64,000 nt of DNA from Amborella trichopoda (GCF_000471905.2 NW_006499677.1:164094-228093); one strand, 5' to 3'. Shown: positions 34,342-46,225, counted from the first letter of the stretch. Notes: a model not told the origin generated them from the letters alone. Made by a program: numbers and translations.

Positions 34342-35379
34342 ATGTCTTCTCGGCAGCCAGCCATGGCCTCGAAAGCTTTCAAATTGCCGGTCCCTTCAAA
34401 AAAGGTTTCTGGGAACGAAAATAAGGGAGAATTGGTGGCAATTGAACTTAATGAAGGGCAACCCTCATCTCAACCTCTTGTTCTCAAGAGTTGTGGTGCG
34501 TCATTGCCTTCTCGGGGTGATTCTGGTCAGTGCGACTTGATAGCAATGGGTAACCGGGTGTTTTCTCTTACAACTTTGAGAGGTGACCTTGCAATTTCTG
34601 CTCAAAGGGAACCTATCATAGGTTCAGCTTTTGTAGTCACCTCCTTCTCGGGACAAGTTATTCATCCTCACATTTGACGCATTCGTGGAGGCTTTGTCGT
34701 ATCACAGGTCGTGATGCCTTTCCCTGTGCAACTTACCAGGCTCAATCATCTTAATGTTTCTGAGGAAAATTGAAGTGATCTTCTTATAGTCGCTTATCAA
34801 CTTTTCGATCAGGATTCTTTCTTTGAGCTAATCATGTTCCCATTTTTGGTGAAGAAGCTGATAGACAACCTCCTAGACTTCAATGTTCCCTATGCAGACT
34901 TGTTCAAAACGAAAGTGACTGAAATAGCTCAACAGATTAGGGCAGTTCTGGATTTAGAAGAATCAGCTTCTATTAAGAAATATCCCTCTATCAGGCCTTT
35001 ACTTAAGTTCTTCCCTGGGCCATTGACTGTCACGGATTCTGTAACGGCAGACTTGGGTAACCTTAAAACCAACTTGCTCTTGCATCAGTTCGTTCACTCA
35101 GATTTTGAGATTTTTCCTTCAGAGATTCCTTCGGTATTTAAAGAAATCGCATGCTTTGAAATTGAGGATGACATGGGGATTCATGAATGTAACATCAATG
35201 ATTTGGAAGGCTTTCTTACCACAAACTGTGAGGTAGAAAACGTCCCATTTTCACCTCAGTTGGTACATGGAGAATATCGTCCTTTGGTTAGAAAGTTTGC
35301 TTTTCTCCAGACGGCGGCTATGAAGGATGGAATCAAATGGACACAACAGAACTGCTATCAGCTTAGTCTTGAGAACTGA
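34342..35379 (+). pseudogene. Unrecognised interrupted coding region
   Basis: One reading frame, broken in places, gives two main peptides. The first (34,342-34,677) has an ATG at 34,363 in good context (CC-ATG-G), a basic start (KAFKLPVPSKK) and a beta-rich end (SAFVVTSFSGQVI). The second (34,834-35,379, 181 residues) is rich in Leu, Phe and acidic residues (MFPFLVKKLIDNLLDF, PLLKFFPGPL) and ends in KWTQQNCYQLSLEN. I see no zinc knuckle, protease, polymerase or membrane segment. Codon-like use differs from the flanking LTRs, and two AATAAA signals follow at 35,427 and 35,497. It lies inside what should be the interior of the Tekay LTR element E but does not resemble Tekay gag. It may be a captured host gene, an extra element ORF or old virus-derived sequence; function unknown. 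Confidence 0.5.
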
Positions 35380-35424
35380 GCGATCTTCTTCATTTATAGT
35401 TCGTTGTACACAAATGTTTAGCAA

Positions 35425-35505
35425 TAGAAATAAAATGCCCCTCGTTTCATTTACTTTCTTTGTATGTCGTTACTTGTGATGTTCTCTTACTTTATGAATA
35501 AAATT
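35425..35505 (+). promoter_or_regulatory. Candidate polyadenylation signals
   Basis: AATAAAAT occurs at 35,427 and again at 35,497, within 125 bases after the end of the unrecognised coding region, in a T-rich setting. This is the expected layout of a plant 3' end. Confidence 0.4.
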
Positions 35506-35752
35506 ATCTCTTCTGCTTCAGTGTGTTGGGTGGCTCTTTTATTCCTCCTTTTCTTTCTTCTTTATTGCTTCTCCCCTTTCACCGTGTGAGACGAAAAAGA
35601 ATAGCCCACTCCTTGCTTCGTCTTTAGACAGCTTGCCGCAGCTCCAATGACCTCGAACGGGGGACCAGTTGCTTCCTCACCCCTTAACATTTGATTGAAC
35701 AGGGGCTCATAATTCATCGGTCTCATGATTTGATGAGCCTATTTTCTGTAAA

Positions 35753-38482
35753 TGTCACGACCCCGCAAACAGGCTCACCTTGGTTTTTCCAGCTTTTTCA
35801 AAAGTAATAGCTTCAGCCTTTAGCTGCGGCCCACACCTCCGACTTGCAACCAGTTGCTTTCAATTTACAGGAGAAAAATGTAGTGGAATGAACTTTGAAG
35901 CTCAGTAAGCAGATCTAGTGTTATGCATGGATATTAAACATACTCAAGTAAAAAGAATAGTGTCATCAATCATCATTTATGATACTGCAGTAGTCGAGCA
36001 TATTGGTTATCAAATCAACGTTGTCGATATAATAGGATATCTAATATAACAGTGCATCCAACGTAAGCAACACCAGGCAGCCAATATAGGAGAAATCCTA
36101 ATTCCAATATATACATCTCATACTCACTCCCTAATTTACCTACTCTTGCTAGTAGAAGCCCTATACATCAGGCTAAGCCAATCCCATTGCTAAGGGATTC
36201 TATGACAAGCGGGACAATCTGCTTCTTAATACCCTCAACTCACTCACATGGTCCCTACCACGCATTGCGGGTTCGAGAGGTCGTCACCTTGCAAGGTACC
36301 AAATTAGATCTCATATTTCATATTATGAATCATAGGGAGCGACCCTCTTTTCTCCCCTAGCCTAATCCTGTCACTGTGCAAGCTAGGCAATATGTCGGCA
36401 TCACTATCTCGATGAACCTAGCTCCACTAGCGATAGACTAGTGTCCCACCGCGTAGCATCCAGTATTCTCATCATTTAGTCCAATATCTACTTCCAAAGG
36501 GCTCGATTCCCAATGCATAGTAGTCTGCATAACAACACAATATCAACTACCAATGGGCTTGGGTCCCAATGCGTAGTAGTTAGCATTCTCATCAATAAAA
36601 TAGTACAATACCCACTACCAATGGGCTCGAGTCCCAATGTGTAGTAGTCGGCATAACAGCACAATATCTACTACCAATGGGCTTGGGTCCCAATGCATAA
36701 TAGTTAGCATTCTCATCAAGAAAAGAGTACAAGACCCATTACCAATGTCTTAAGTCCCAATGCGTAGCGGTCAGTATTAAAGCCTCAATCTATTCACCCA
36801 ACTCAATTCATTTGTCTCATGGCATACACAACACATTCTCATCATAACGACATTATATCAGTTTGGCAATCATAACGAGGCATTCATTCCATGATTCAGA
36901 GCATAACATTCATACATGAGCATTGTCAATGGAATTTTGACAATTGTCATGAAATTTTCATCATAAATCAATCGTATCACTATTGCACCATTTACTCTTC
37001 ACCTAGCACTTTGTTCAGTGGCATCATTCATATATTCCCATAGCATATACATGGAAACTATCATGTGGCATTCACACTCATTACTTGATCAATACATCTT
37101 AATAACTAAGCAAGAAAGTTAGATGCTTCACTTATTGAGAAAATCAAACTTTATTCAAAAGATCAAGGTGCGGCCTCAAATAAGCAGTAGTGATGAGTAA
37201 TGACGTGTTTATGCATTTTCAAACTCAACAATTATAGGGAATTTCAAGAATCTCAAAACATGTAACTTTACGTCATTCACAAAACTTTACATCAGTGGCA
37301 AATTTAGGGCATTTAGACGTCATTCACCTAGCCGAAAATGCGGCTCAAGTAGGTTCACAGCTGCTTGAAGTTTATAGCAACTATGGTAGTGACATATCTC
37401 ACATAAGGGACCATATCTCTTGATTTTCATGATATTATAACATGGTGCAAGAGGCAAAATTTAACTAGACCTGTACACCTTTCGTTGAAACTGGTTTGGA
37501 CCCAAACAAGAGCCATTTGGCTAGTGAAGAGCACTGAGCAACAGCCGTAGCTGGAAATTCTATGTGTCATCGCTGCATTACTTACTATTGCATCAAACTT
37601 AATTCTCATTGGATAAGCTTGCAAGTTTGGTAAGAAAAGGCCCTACGATTAACAATTCATTCTCAACCATTTATTCTACCCTATTTCGTTCATTCTCCAT
37701 TCGTTCTTCTCATTGACAATGTTCCGTTAAGTTCCAATTAAGCTGAAGAACATAACACTAAGCCCACTTACAGGCTCAAGGCACTCCCCACTCTCTTCAC
37801 TCAGTTCACCTGCCGCCCTTGGTGCTTCCAACAGCATCTTCACGCAGTCATCTTCATCCCAGAGGTCTACTCACGGCAATAACACTCCCACATCTATGAT
37901 GTTCGCATGCACACGGCGATGGGTAGAGGGTGTTATTTAAGGACGGGGGGGTAGGTGAGGGTTGGTGAAGTTCACTGTGGCTGACGTCACGGTTGGTGGG
38001 GAAGAAAACTGCAGCGGGAGTCAACCACGCGGTGCGTCTTTGACAAAAGCGGCGCAGCGCTGACCCTGTCGGCCATCATTCAACACTTAATGCGCTCGGT
38101 GATAACCTCCTTTTCGTGTGGCAATACTCTGTCTTCTGTGCGACAATAGCCTTTCTCTCTCTCTACTCTGTCGCATCCTTAATCTAGGCGGAGATTAGCT
38201 TGCGGCTATGTTTCAATCCATGATACCGTGTTTCACGCGCTTCGTTACTGCAACACTCCTCTCATGCTCACGGAAATATCCCTCGCTCGCTCGTGGCATT
38301 ATCGTTCTTCTCTCTCATGCGTGGCGATGGCTTTCAAGCTACATGGACGACACTAGGTCTAAACACCCAGAAGGTGCTAACCTTGGCCCTTAGCACCGGT
38401 CGTGTGCTTCTATCTTTCTCGACTCCCTTCTATCTTTCTACTGCTACGAGTGGTCTGGTTCAATCGAATTGCGGTCTGTACA
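35753..38482 (-). mobile_element. Tekay-type 3' LTR of element F
   Basis: On the minus strand it runs from TGTACAGACC (38,482) to GGGTCGTGACA (35,753), a TG...CA LTR of about 2.7 kb next to a polypurine tract. Its right 1.6 kb is repeated at 41,466-43,101. It contains a dyad repeat at 36,415-36,775, GATAGCCTC-like words at 38,095-38,345 and 'ggtgctaacc...ttagcaccgg' near 38,375-38,400. No gene. Confidence 0.85.
36415..36775 (-). repeat. About 60-bp dyad repeat in LTR F
   Basis: Six units containing 'ctaccaatgggctcgagtcccaatg' type cores, alternating with 'gcataacagcacaata' and 'agcattctcatcaa' spacers (a 120-bp higher-order period). Each core is a dyad: ACTAC pairs with GTAGT and GGG with CCC around CTCGAG or CTTGGG. 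Confidence 0.8.
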
Positions 38483-38500
38483 TCATCCCCCTCTTAAAAT
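38483..38500 (-). other. Polypurine tract of element F
   Basis: TTTTAAGAGGGGGATGA on the minus strand, ending at the LTR start. Similar to the tracts of family C. Confidence 0.65.
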
Positions 38501-39940
38501 GGATTTTGTCCCCAAAATCATTGATCAAGGAGGTGGGGGTATTTCTCCCTAATTTCATCCTCTTGTTCCCATGTTGATTCTTCCTTTGAGTGATTGTACC
38601 CAGACTAAAGCAGTTTCCTTATTACGTAATACATGTATCCTCCTATCTAATGTTCTGATCGGCAGCTCGATGTAAGTCAAGTCTTGTCGGAGCAGGATCG
38701 GTTCATACTCCAAAACATGGGAAGGGTCGGGCTGATATTTTCTTAATAGGGACACAGGAAAGAGACCATGAATGATGGCCAATTTTGGTGACAAGGCGAG
38801 TTGGTACGCCACACTTCCAATGCTTTTCAAAATTTCAAACGGCTCAATGAATCATGGACTTAATTTCCCTTTCCTACCAAATATTGTCCTTTGATCGGCG
38901 ATACCTTGTGGAAGACTCGGTGTCTCGCCTCAAATTCGAGGTCTCTCCTGCGATTATCGACGTAACGCTTTTGCCGACCTTGGCCTGTCTTGAGCTGCTC
39001 TCTAATTAAGGCAATCTTCTTAGAGGTTATTTGAACGATTTTAGGGCCCAACAATTTTCTTTCGCCCACTTCATCCCAACAGATGGGTGATCTACACTTC
39101 CTTCCATATAAGGCTCCATTTGAATACTAGCTTGGAAGCTATTGTTGTAGGCAAACTCTATTAGGGGTAGATGGTCTTACCAGCTTCCTTTAAAATCTAA
39201 CACACAAACCCTCAATATGTCTTTCAAGGTTTGGATGGTCCTCTCGAACTTCCCATCTGTTTGGGGATGGAAGGCGGTACTAAAAGTAAGTTCAGCTCCC
39301 AGGGTCAATTGCAGGCTTGGCCAAATCTATAGGTGAACCTAGGGTCTCTGTCTGATACAATGATGATAGGAATCGCATGAAGTCTCACAATTTCTCTGAT
39401 GTATAGTTGGGCAAACTTGTCCAATGAATAGGTCATGCGAACCGGTAAGAAGTGAGCAGCCTTGTTTAGTCGATCCACCATGACTCAGATACAATCATGC
39501 TCTACACTAGATCTCGGTAACCTAGAGACAAAATCCATTGCGATGTGTTCCCATTTCCACTTTGGCATGGGCAGAGGCTGTAATATTCCAGTAGGTTTCT
39601 AATGTTCAGCCTTTACTTGTTGGGATGTTAGACATTTAGCCACAAACTGTGCCACGTCTCTCTTCATGTTATTCCACCAGAATGCTCTTTTCAAATCCTG
39701 GTACATCTTTGTACCCCCAGGATGTATCGTGTAGTGAGAGTGTTGTGCTTCCTTCATAATGGTCCCTTTTACACTTTCATCATTGGGAACACATACTCGG
39801 CCCTTAAACCTTAATAGTCCATCACTACCTTCAGAAAAATCATCTTTCCCTTCTGTCTTTAGTTCTTCAAGGATTTTCATCAGGTGGGGATCTTCTTTCT
39901 GAGGCGCTCGGACTTGTTGGAAGAGTTGGGGCTTCACCCT
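38501..39940 (-). pseudogene. Tekay integrase and chromodomain remnant (element F)
   Basis: Minus strand. Zinc-binding part with HSHYTIHPGGTKMYQDLKRAFWWNNMKRDVAQFVAKCLTSQQVKAEH at 39,599-39,780; core relics near 39,230-39,480; RxxRDLEFEARHRVF at 38,860-39,000; C-terminal part with GSVAYQLALSPKL and LLRKYQPDPSHVLEYEP at 38,640-38,830; and a chromodomain relic (EKYPHL-like) near 38,530-38,620. About as divergent from family C as separate Tekay subfamilies would be. Broken fossil. Confidence 0.85.
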
Positions 39941-41330
39941 TAAACATTATTAGTACTTTCCTCCCTTCATCGAGAGGTTGAGATGGGCGCCATTCCAATA
40001 CATCCTCAAACAACTTCATTTTTCACACCATCAATTGTGCCACGGAGACCACGGTTTTCCTGCATAGAGCGTCGGCTACTGTATAAGTCTAACCCAGATG
40101 GTATTCGATTGTGTAGTCATAGTCCATCTGTCTCCTTTGCCTCATGTTCAACTATTTTTGGGAAAACATGTACTTGAAGCTCTTGTGGTCCGTGAACACC
40201 TTAAACTGGGCTCCATAGAGGTAGTGCCTCTAGATTTTCAATGCAAATACTACTGTCGCGAGTTCCAAATCATGAGTAGGGTAGTTTTGCTCGTGTGGCT
40301 TTAATTGCCTGGAGGCATAAGCAATAACCTTACCTCTCTGCATTAGTACATTCCCGAACCCTCTATGAGATGCATCAGTATAAATCACGAATTCTTCATT
40401 TCCCTCGAGTAAAGACAGGATTGGGGTGGTGGTCAGTCTCTTTTTAAGTTCTTGAAAACTTCTCTCACAATCTTCTGACCATATGAATTTTACATTTTTA
40501 TGGGTCAGCCGAGTTAGGGGAAGCACCATCATTGAGAATCCCTCTACAAAGCACCTGTAGCATCGGCTAACCCGAGGAAACTACGAACTTCAGTCACATT
40601 TGCTAGCCTCCCCCATCTATGTATGGCTTCAACCATGTAGGGGTCGACCGCGATCCCATCTTGGGAAATAATGTGACCCAGGAAGGTTACACTAAGAAAC
40701 CAAAACTAACTTTTACTAAATTCGGCATACAACATTTTTTACATTAAAGTTTGCAAAATAGATCTTAGATGCTGCTCATGTAACTCCCAACCTTTCGAGT
40801 ATACCAGAATATCATCAATACATACCACCACAAAGCCATCTAAAAAAGGTCGGAACACCCTATTCATTAAATCCATGAATGCTGCAGGGCCTTGGTTAAT
40901 CCGAATGGCATCACAAGGAACTCGTAATGATCGTATCGAGTTCTGAAGGCAATCTTTGGGATGTCTCCTTCCCTCACCATAGTTGGTGATATCCTGATTG
41001 GAGATCAATCTTAGAAAACACCTGGGCTCCCTGGAGTTGAACAAAGAGGACGTCAATTCTAGGTAGACGGTGCTTATTCTTATTCTTCACCGTCACTTGG
41101 TTCAATTGCCTATAGTCAATACCCAGCCTCAGAGACCCATCCTTCTTCTTCACAAACAGAACTGGTGCACCCCAGGGGGACACGCTGGGTCGGATGAACC
41201 CCTTATTCAGCGATTCCTGTAGCTGCTTTTTCAACTCCTTCAACACTGATGGAGCCACTCTATACGGGGCTTTGGAGATGGGTGTAGTGCCTGAGTTACA
41301 TCTATCTCAAAGTCAGTTTCCCTTATTGAA
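39941..41330 (-). pseudogene. Tekay reverse transcriptase and RNase H remnant (element F)
   Basis: Minus strand. Reverse transcriptase has [42 protein letters not shown] (41,050-41,230), [14 protein letters not shown] and the catalytic box in [13 protein letters not shown] (40,790-40,830). RNase H has [32 protein letters not shown] (40,240-40,390). Motif order matches Tekay pol. Broken fossil. Confidence 0.88.
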
Positions 41331-41465
41331 GGCAAGGATGACAATTCTTCGGGAATACATCAGGGTACTCTTTTACCACTGGTATTCCTTTTAGCTGGGA
41401 CATAACACCCTTATTCTCTAGTACATAGGACAAATGCCCAACACATCTCTTAGCCAGGAGGTGAG
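41331..41465 (-). pseudogene. Protease C-terminal relic of element F
   Basis: RCVGHLSYVLENKG and IPVVKEYPDVFPK on the minus strand are the protease tail and the linker leading into reverse transcriptase. LTR sequence begins at about 41,466. Confidence 0.65.
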
Positions 41466-43101
41466 AGGCTCTCATCATAACGGCATATATCAGTATGGCG
41501 ATCATAACGAGGCATTCATTCCATGATTCACAGCATACCATTCATACATGAGCTTTATCAATTGCATTTTGACAATTATCATGAAACTCTCATCATAAAT
41601 CAAACGTATCAATATTGTGTTGTTTACTTCACCTATCACTTTGTTAAGTGGCATCATTCATATATTCCTATAGCATATACATTGCAATTATCATGTGGCA
41701 TTCACACTCATTACTCGATCAATACATCTTAATAGCTAAGCAAGAGAGTTAGATGCTTCACTTATTGAGAAAAACAAACTTCATTCGCAAGATCAAGGTG
41801 AGGCCTCAAATGAGTAATAGTGATGAGTAATGACGTGTTTATGCATTTTCAAACATAACTCAACATTTATAGGGAATTTCAAGAATCTCAAAACGTGCAA
41901 CTTTATGTTCGTTCACAAAACTTTACATCGGTGGCAAATTTGGGGCATTAAGAGTCGTTCAACTAGCTGAAAATGGGGCCCAAGTAGGTTCGCAGCTGCT
42001 GGAAGTTTACGGCAATTGTGGCAATGATATATCTCACGTAAGGTTCAATATCTCTTGATTTTCGTGATACTATAACCTGGCGCAAGAGGCAAACTTTGAC
42101 TAGACCTGTACATCTTTCATTGAAACTAATTTAGGCCCAAGCGGGCATCGTTTGGCTAGTGAAGAGCACTGAGCAAGAGCCCTAACTCTTGTTGGAAATT
42201 CAATGTGTCATCGTCGTATTACTTACTATTGAATCAACTTAATTCTCATTGGATAAGCTTGCAAGTTTAGCAAGAAAAGGCCCCATGATTAAAAATTCAT
42301 TCTCAACCATTTATTCTACCCTATTTCGTTCATTCTCCATTCATTCTTCCCATTGACCATGTTCCATTAAGTTCCAATTAAGCCGAAGAACATAACACTA
42401 AACCCACTTATGGGATCACAACGCTCCCCACTCTCCGCCCTTGGTGCTCCCCACAGCAGCTTAACGCAGTTGTCTTTGTCCTAGAGTCCTCACAGTGATA
42501 GCACTCCCACAACTATGATGCAGGCACGGACATGGTGATGGGTAGAGGGCACTATTAAAGACGCAGGGGTAGGTGAGGGTTGGTGGGAGTTGGTGAAGCT
42601 CATTGTGGCTGACGTCGCAATAGGTGGGGAAGAAAACTGTAGCGGGCATCAGCCGCGTGGCGCCTCTTTGACAAAAGTTGTGCGACGCTGACCCTGTCGG
42701 CCATTGTTCAACTCTTAACGAGCGCGGCGATAGCCTCCTCTTCGTGTGGTGATACTCCGCCTTCCGTGATGCTATAACCTGCCTCTCTCTCTCTACTCTG
42801 CTGCGACCTTAATCCAGGCGATGATAAGTCGCGGTGATGCTCCAGTGGACGATACCTTGTTTCACACGTGGCGACACTCCTCTCATGCTCCCGGTGATAC
42901 CCCTCGCTCGCTCGCTGTGTTACCGTTCTTCTCTCTTACGCGCAGCGATGGCTTCCAGGCTACATGGATGGAACTAGGTCTAAACACCTAGATGGCGCTA
43001 ACCTTTGCCCTTAGCGCCGGTTGTGTGATTCCGTCTTTCTCGACTCCCTTGTCTCTTTCTACTTCGGTGAGTGGTCTGGCAATCGAATTGCGGTCCTTAC
43101 A
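41466..43101 (-). mobile_element. Second LTR copy of element F (partial)
   Basis: Parallel to 36,840-38,482 throughout ('cataacgaggcattcattcc', 'tggataagcttgcaagttt', 'ctcgctcgctcg', 'tggcgctaacc') and ending at TGTAAGGACCGC on the minus strand. Divergence from the other copy is moderate, so the element is older than family C. No gene. Confidence 0.85.
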
Positions 43102-44575
43102 ATAATTACTCCAATCTGGGGGGCCTTGGCTTTGATACGAGGTGCATTGCTTTTTAGCTCGTCATAGGTTTTAGCCTCAGGGGCAAACTCCTTCAAATGT
43201 TTTGAAGCGACACACATAACCTTCAACTGGTTCTTGAGGCTGGAACCTCACTTCTCAGTTCTGCCATGGGGTCATGTTCCTAAAAGCTAGAGGGTTGACT
43301 CTCATCCACCTGTACTTCTCCAAGAGCCTCTAAGATGTGTAAGACCTTCTTTTGACTGCCGGTGATCTCCTTGCTCATGGAGGATGGGATCTAGAGTACC
43401 ATCCTTGGTGGTTGGCACCAGTTCTACTTCTAGAAGAGCAATGAGAACATGCAGGAACTTTTGCTAGTATGAGTTATAGGTGACCCTCGGTGCTAAAAGG
43501 TCAACCTCTAGGGCTTCCTTAGTCTCAAGAGTTGGTTCTAACTCGTCATGTTATTCTGGCAAATTAGAAGTAGAGGGGGAAGCTTCGTCTTTAGGAGAGG
43601 GCATCATGACTTCAGATAGGTGGCAAGGTATACTTGGACAAATAGGAGTCAAGGGGAGGATCTTGCCTTGTCTTTCCTCCTCTTTGAACATGTCCGTATT
43701 CATTCTCCCAAGGTCTTCAACATCCTCATGAGACGAGGGTTCAATATGTCTCACAGGCTTCCAATCATCGTCCTTTAACCTTTCTGATGCTGAAACTTCT
43801 GTGAAATAATATTTAACATCAACATAGGGAGTCTTGACTACAGGAAATGGTCTCTTATCAGCAGAGACTGTGTGTTGTCTCCCATCTCGACTGTACTTGA
43901 AGCATTGGTAGAGTGTGGAAGGGACCAACCCCTGATCATGAAGCCAAGGGCAGTCGAGCAAGACATTGTAAGATGTATCAATGTCAATTACGTGAAACTG
44001 GGCATAATCGTTCAAGTCTCCGATCTTGAAATAACCGAACCATCTCAGCCGGCTTTTCTCTTGATTAGTTGAGACCCTTGCACAGTGATGTGGGTAGGAG
44101 TGAGGTCGTCAGATCGTAATCCTAGTAGGGTCAGGACCCTTCTTGGGATCAGGTTGACTGCTGAACCTCCATTCAGCATAATCCGATTGATAGGGCAGGC
44201 GTGTAATTCACCATTCACGAAGAAGGGGCAATAGTGAAATTTTCCTCCCAACTGCAGGTCATCTTCGAAAAAGATGATTGCCAAGCACCCATCTATGATG
44301 GCTGGGTCCACCTCAATAGGCTCCGCTTCAGTCTCGTAGACTTTTGGGTTAGAAAGGCTTAAACCAAGGCCATACGATAGTCTCTAGACAGCATAAGGGC
44401 ATCATAGATGCTTAGAAGGGCTGAAAGCTTTTTCAAATGCCCAATTATGTCATATTTCATCTTATACTCATTAGCCTTCTATATTCCTGATCCAGTCACT
44501 AATTTGGGTGGTACGGTCGGTTTAGGAGAAAGTTTTGGTTTGTGACACTGGCTGACTATACACAACCGGTCCTGG
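43102..44575 (-). pseudogene. Fragment G: Tat-lineage protease region
   Basis: The minus strand encodes HACPINRIMLNGGSAVNLIPRRVLTLLGL (44,100-44,200), the aspartic-protease active-site neighbourhood of Tat elements. It is followed by IDTSYNVLLDCPWLHDQGLVPSTLYQCFKYSRDG (43,880-43,980), the second protease block with its PSTLHQCxKY signature. Downstream (lower coordinates) is linker sequence. Elements A and B show no clear copy of this region, so G either completes the family picture or comes from a third subfamily. Broken fossil. Confidence 0.82.
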
Positions 44576-44619
44576 GTTGTTAAAAACTTAGCGGGCCCTA
44601 TAAATGACCCATGATATTT
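44576..44619 (+). promoter_or_regulatory. TATA-like site
   Basis: CCTATAAATGACCC near 44,598 lies just before the 47-bp repeat. A second TATA-like site is at 44,966. Either could be an LTR promoter; neither is backed by a second copy in the window. Confidence 0.3.
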
Positions 44620-44840
44620 TTTGAAGACAAATCGGTGCTAGGGTCGTTTGGAAACACACCCAACACAAAATCAATTGGCGCTAGGGTTGTTTGGAAACAC
44701 ACCCCAAGCCAAGTCAACCGGCGCTAGGGTTGTTCTGAAAACACACCCAGCGCTAAGTCAACTGGTGCTAGGGTTGTTTTGAAAACACACCCGACGCTAA
44801 GTCAACTGACGCTAGGGTTATTTCAAATTCACCCGACGCT
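44620..44840 (+). repeat. 47-bp GGCGCTAGGG tandem repeat
   Basis: Five units with GGCGCTAGGGTTGTTTGGAA, then ACACACCC and AGTCAA. Inside each unit GGGT-GTTT pairs with AAAC-ACCC. The GGCGCTAGG word is shared with the Tat LTR minisatellites at 9,285 and 55,120. Confidence 0.85.
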
Positions 44841-44965
44841 TAGGAAGGATTGATGAAAGTTACCTCAGGCCTTAAGTCAAAGGCCGACCTGGCTCATCAT
44901 CGCTTGGCTTCCCTTGGACGCACTGAAATTCCCATTTTGTGAGGGGGATTTGAGGGTAGTGTGGT

Positions 44966-44976
44966 CTATATAATGG
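44966..44976 (+). promoter_or_regulatory. TATA box candidate
   Basis: TCTATATAATG, with a pyrimidine-rich TTTTTCCCTCACTTTTTCACC 25 bases downstream. This is a good plant core-promoter match, but no gene with a recognisable product follows. Confidence 0.45.
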
Positions 44977-46127
44977 GGTAAAATCTATTTTTCCCTCACT
45001 TTTTCACCAAGGGTAGAAAACAGAAGTAAAAATTTTCTTAACGGTGAGGAGAGGGTGGTCGGTTGAAGTTCTGGCAAGCAGTGGGACTCCGATAAAGGTT
45101 TTACAGGGAAGGTTCTCAGCCATTAGTGGGATTCTAGACTATTTTGTAGGGAAGACCATCGGCGTGCAGACTTTGCTAAGGATTTGGCGGAGTTGCAGGG
45201 AAAGGAGCGGGAAAGGAGAGTTCTCAGGGGAGTTTTTCGGGAAACAGAAGAGGTTCTGGTTACAACAGTTTTTGGTAGAAGAGGCGGGATGTGAAACTGT
45301 GAGCATTTTCGTGCGTCTTAAGATTTTTCAAGGATTTTTAAGAAGTTTCTTGGAAATTGTGATAACGTTTCGACGTTTTTAGTGGTTTTTGCAGAGGTTC
45401 CCAGGGATTTAGGGGAAGTTTACAGAAGTTTTCGGTGAAGTTCTAGTGCTACCCAGGTGAAAAATGCAGACGAAAGTGTTTTTTAGTAGGTTTTCTGGCC
45501 GTATAGGAGAAGTTTCGACAAGAGACGAATGGTCACATGAGGTGGCCGTCAAGGAAGGTGTATGGTTGGTGGAGGTGAACCATCGTCGAGGTGAACCTTC
45601 GCAAGGTAGGTTACCTCCGAAAATCATGCGACTATTAAGGAGGTGCAAAAACTTAGGCTTTGAAAATGAGGAGTCTTGGGAAGTGAACAGTAGTGACACG
45701 GCCGGTGCTAACAGAAGTGCAGCCGCTGCTGGGGCAATCGGCGCTGATGGTTTGGAGTGCTGACTCAACTGGCAATGAACCTCAAGAAAGGCAACCGGTG
45801 CTAAGGGTTAGGAGCACAACTGGAGTTGGCCTTTGGAGGACCCAGCCGGCACTGGCTTCAGTCGGTGCTCATTAGCACATGTGGCTTATCATGGTGCAGA
45901 CACTGATGCTCGCTTATGGCAATAAGTTACGTGCGGGATTTGCAGCGCTCTGTGACGAGCTACATTCGACGATGATCATGGGCTAGAAAAAAGTGGTGAA
46001 TGATGATAGGGCGTGGCTTGTGGTACCTATTGGAAGCCAAATCCTCCATGTTGTTCTGTGGAAGGGCACCCACTATGAACAGGGTATGCTTTCTGTCATA
46101 GATCAGTTCCTCGCCAGGGCAGCCCAC
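44977..46127 (+). other. Transcribed-looking DNA of unknown origin
   Basis: Plus-strand frames at 45,044-45,382 and 45,464-45,763 are open but show no family motif; the second is basic (HHRGEPSQGRLPPKIMRLLRRCK). GGTGCT/GGCGCT words recur at 45,705-45,870. It might be the LTR or leader of an element whose partner is outside the window. No function can be given. Confidence 0.35.
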
Positions 46128-46225
46128 TTTGTATGTTTGATACACACGTCAAATGAATCTTTCATTGTATATTTGATATACATGTCAAATGAGATATGTG
46201 GCTTTTATGTTTGACGTACACGTCA
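46128..46225. repeat. Short dyad repeat (TTTGA...TCAAA)
   Basis: Three units of about 38 bp, each with TTTGA, 8 bases, then TCAAA or TCAGA; the middle one (46,171-46,190) has a perfect ATTTGA/TCAAAT stem. Confidence 0.7.

Noticed and set aside
37427-38577. Short ORFs in LTR F
   Set aside because: The homologous LTR at 41,466-43,101 does not keep these frames.
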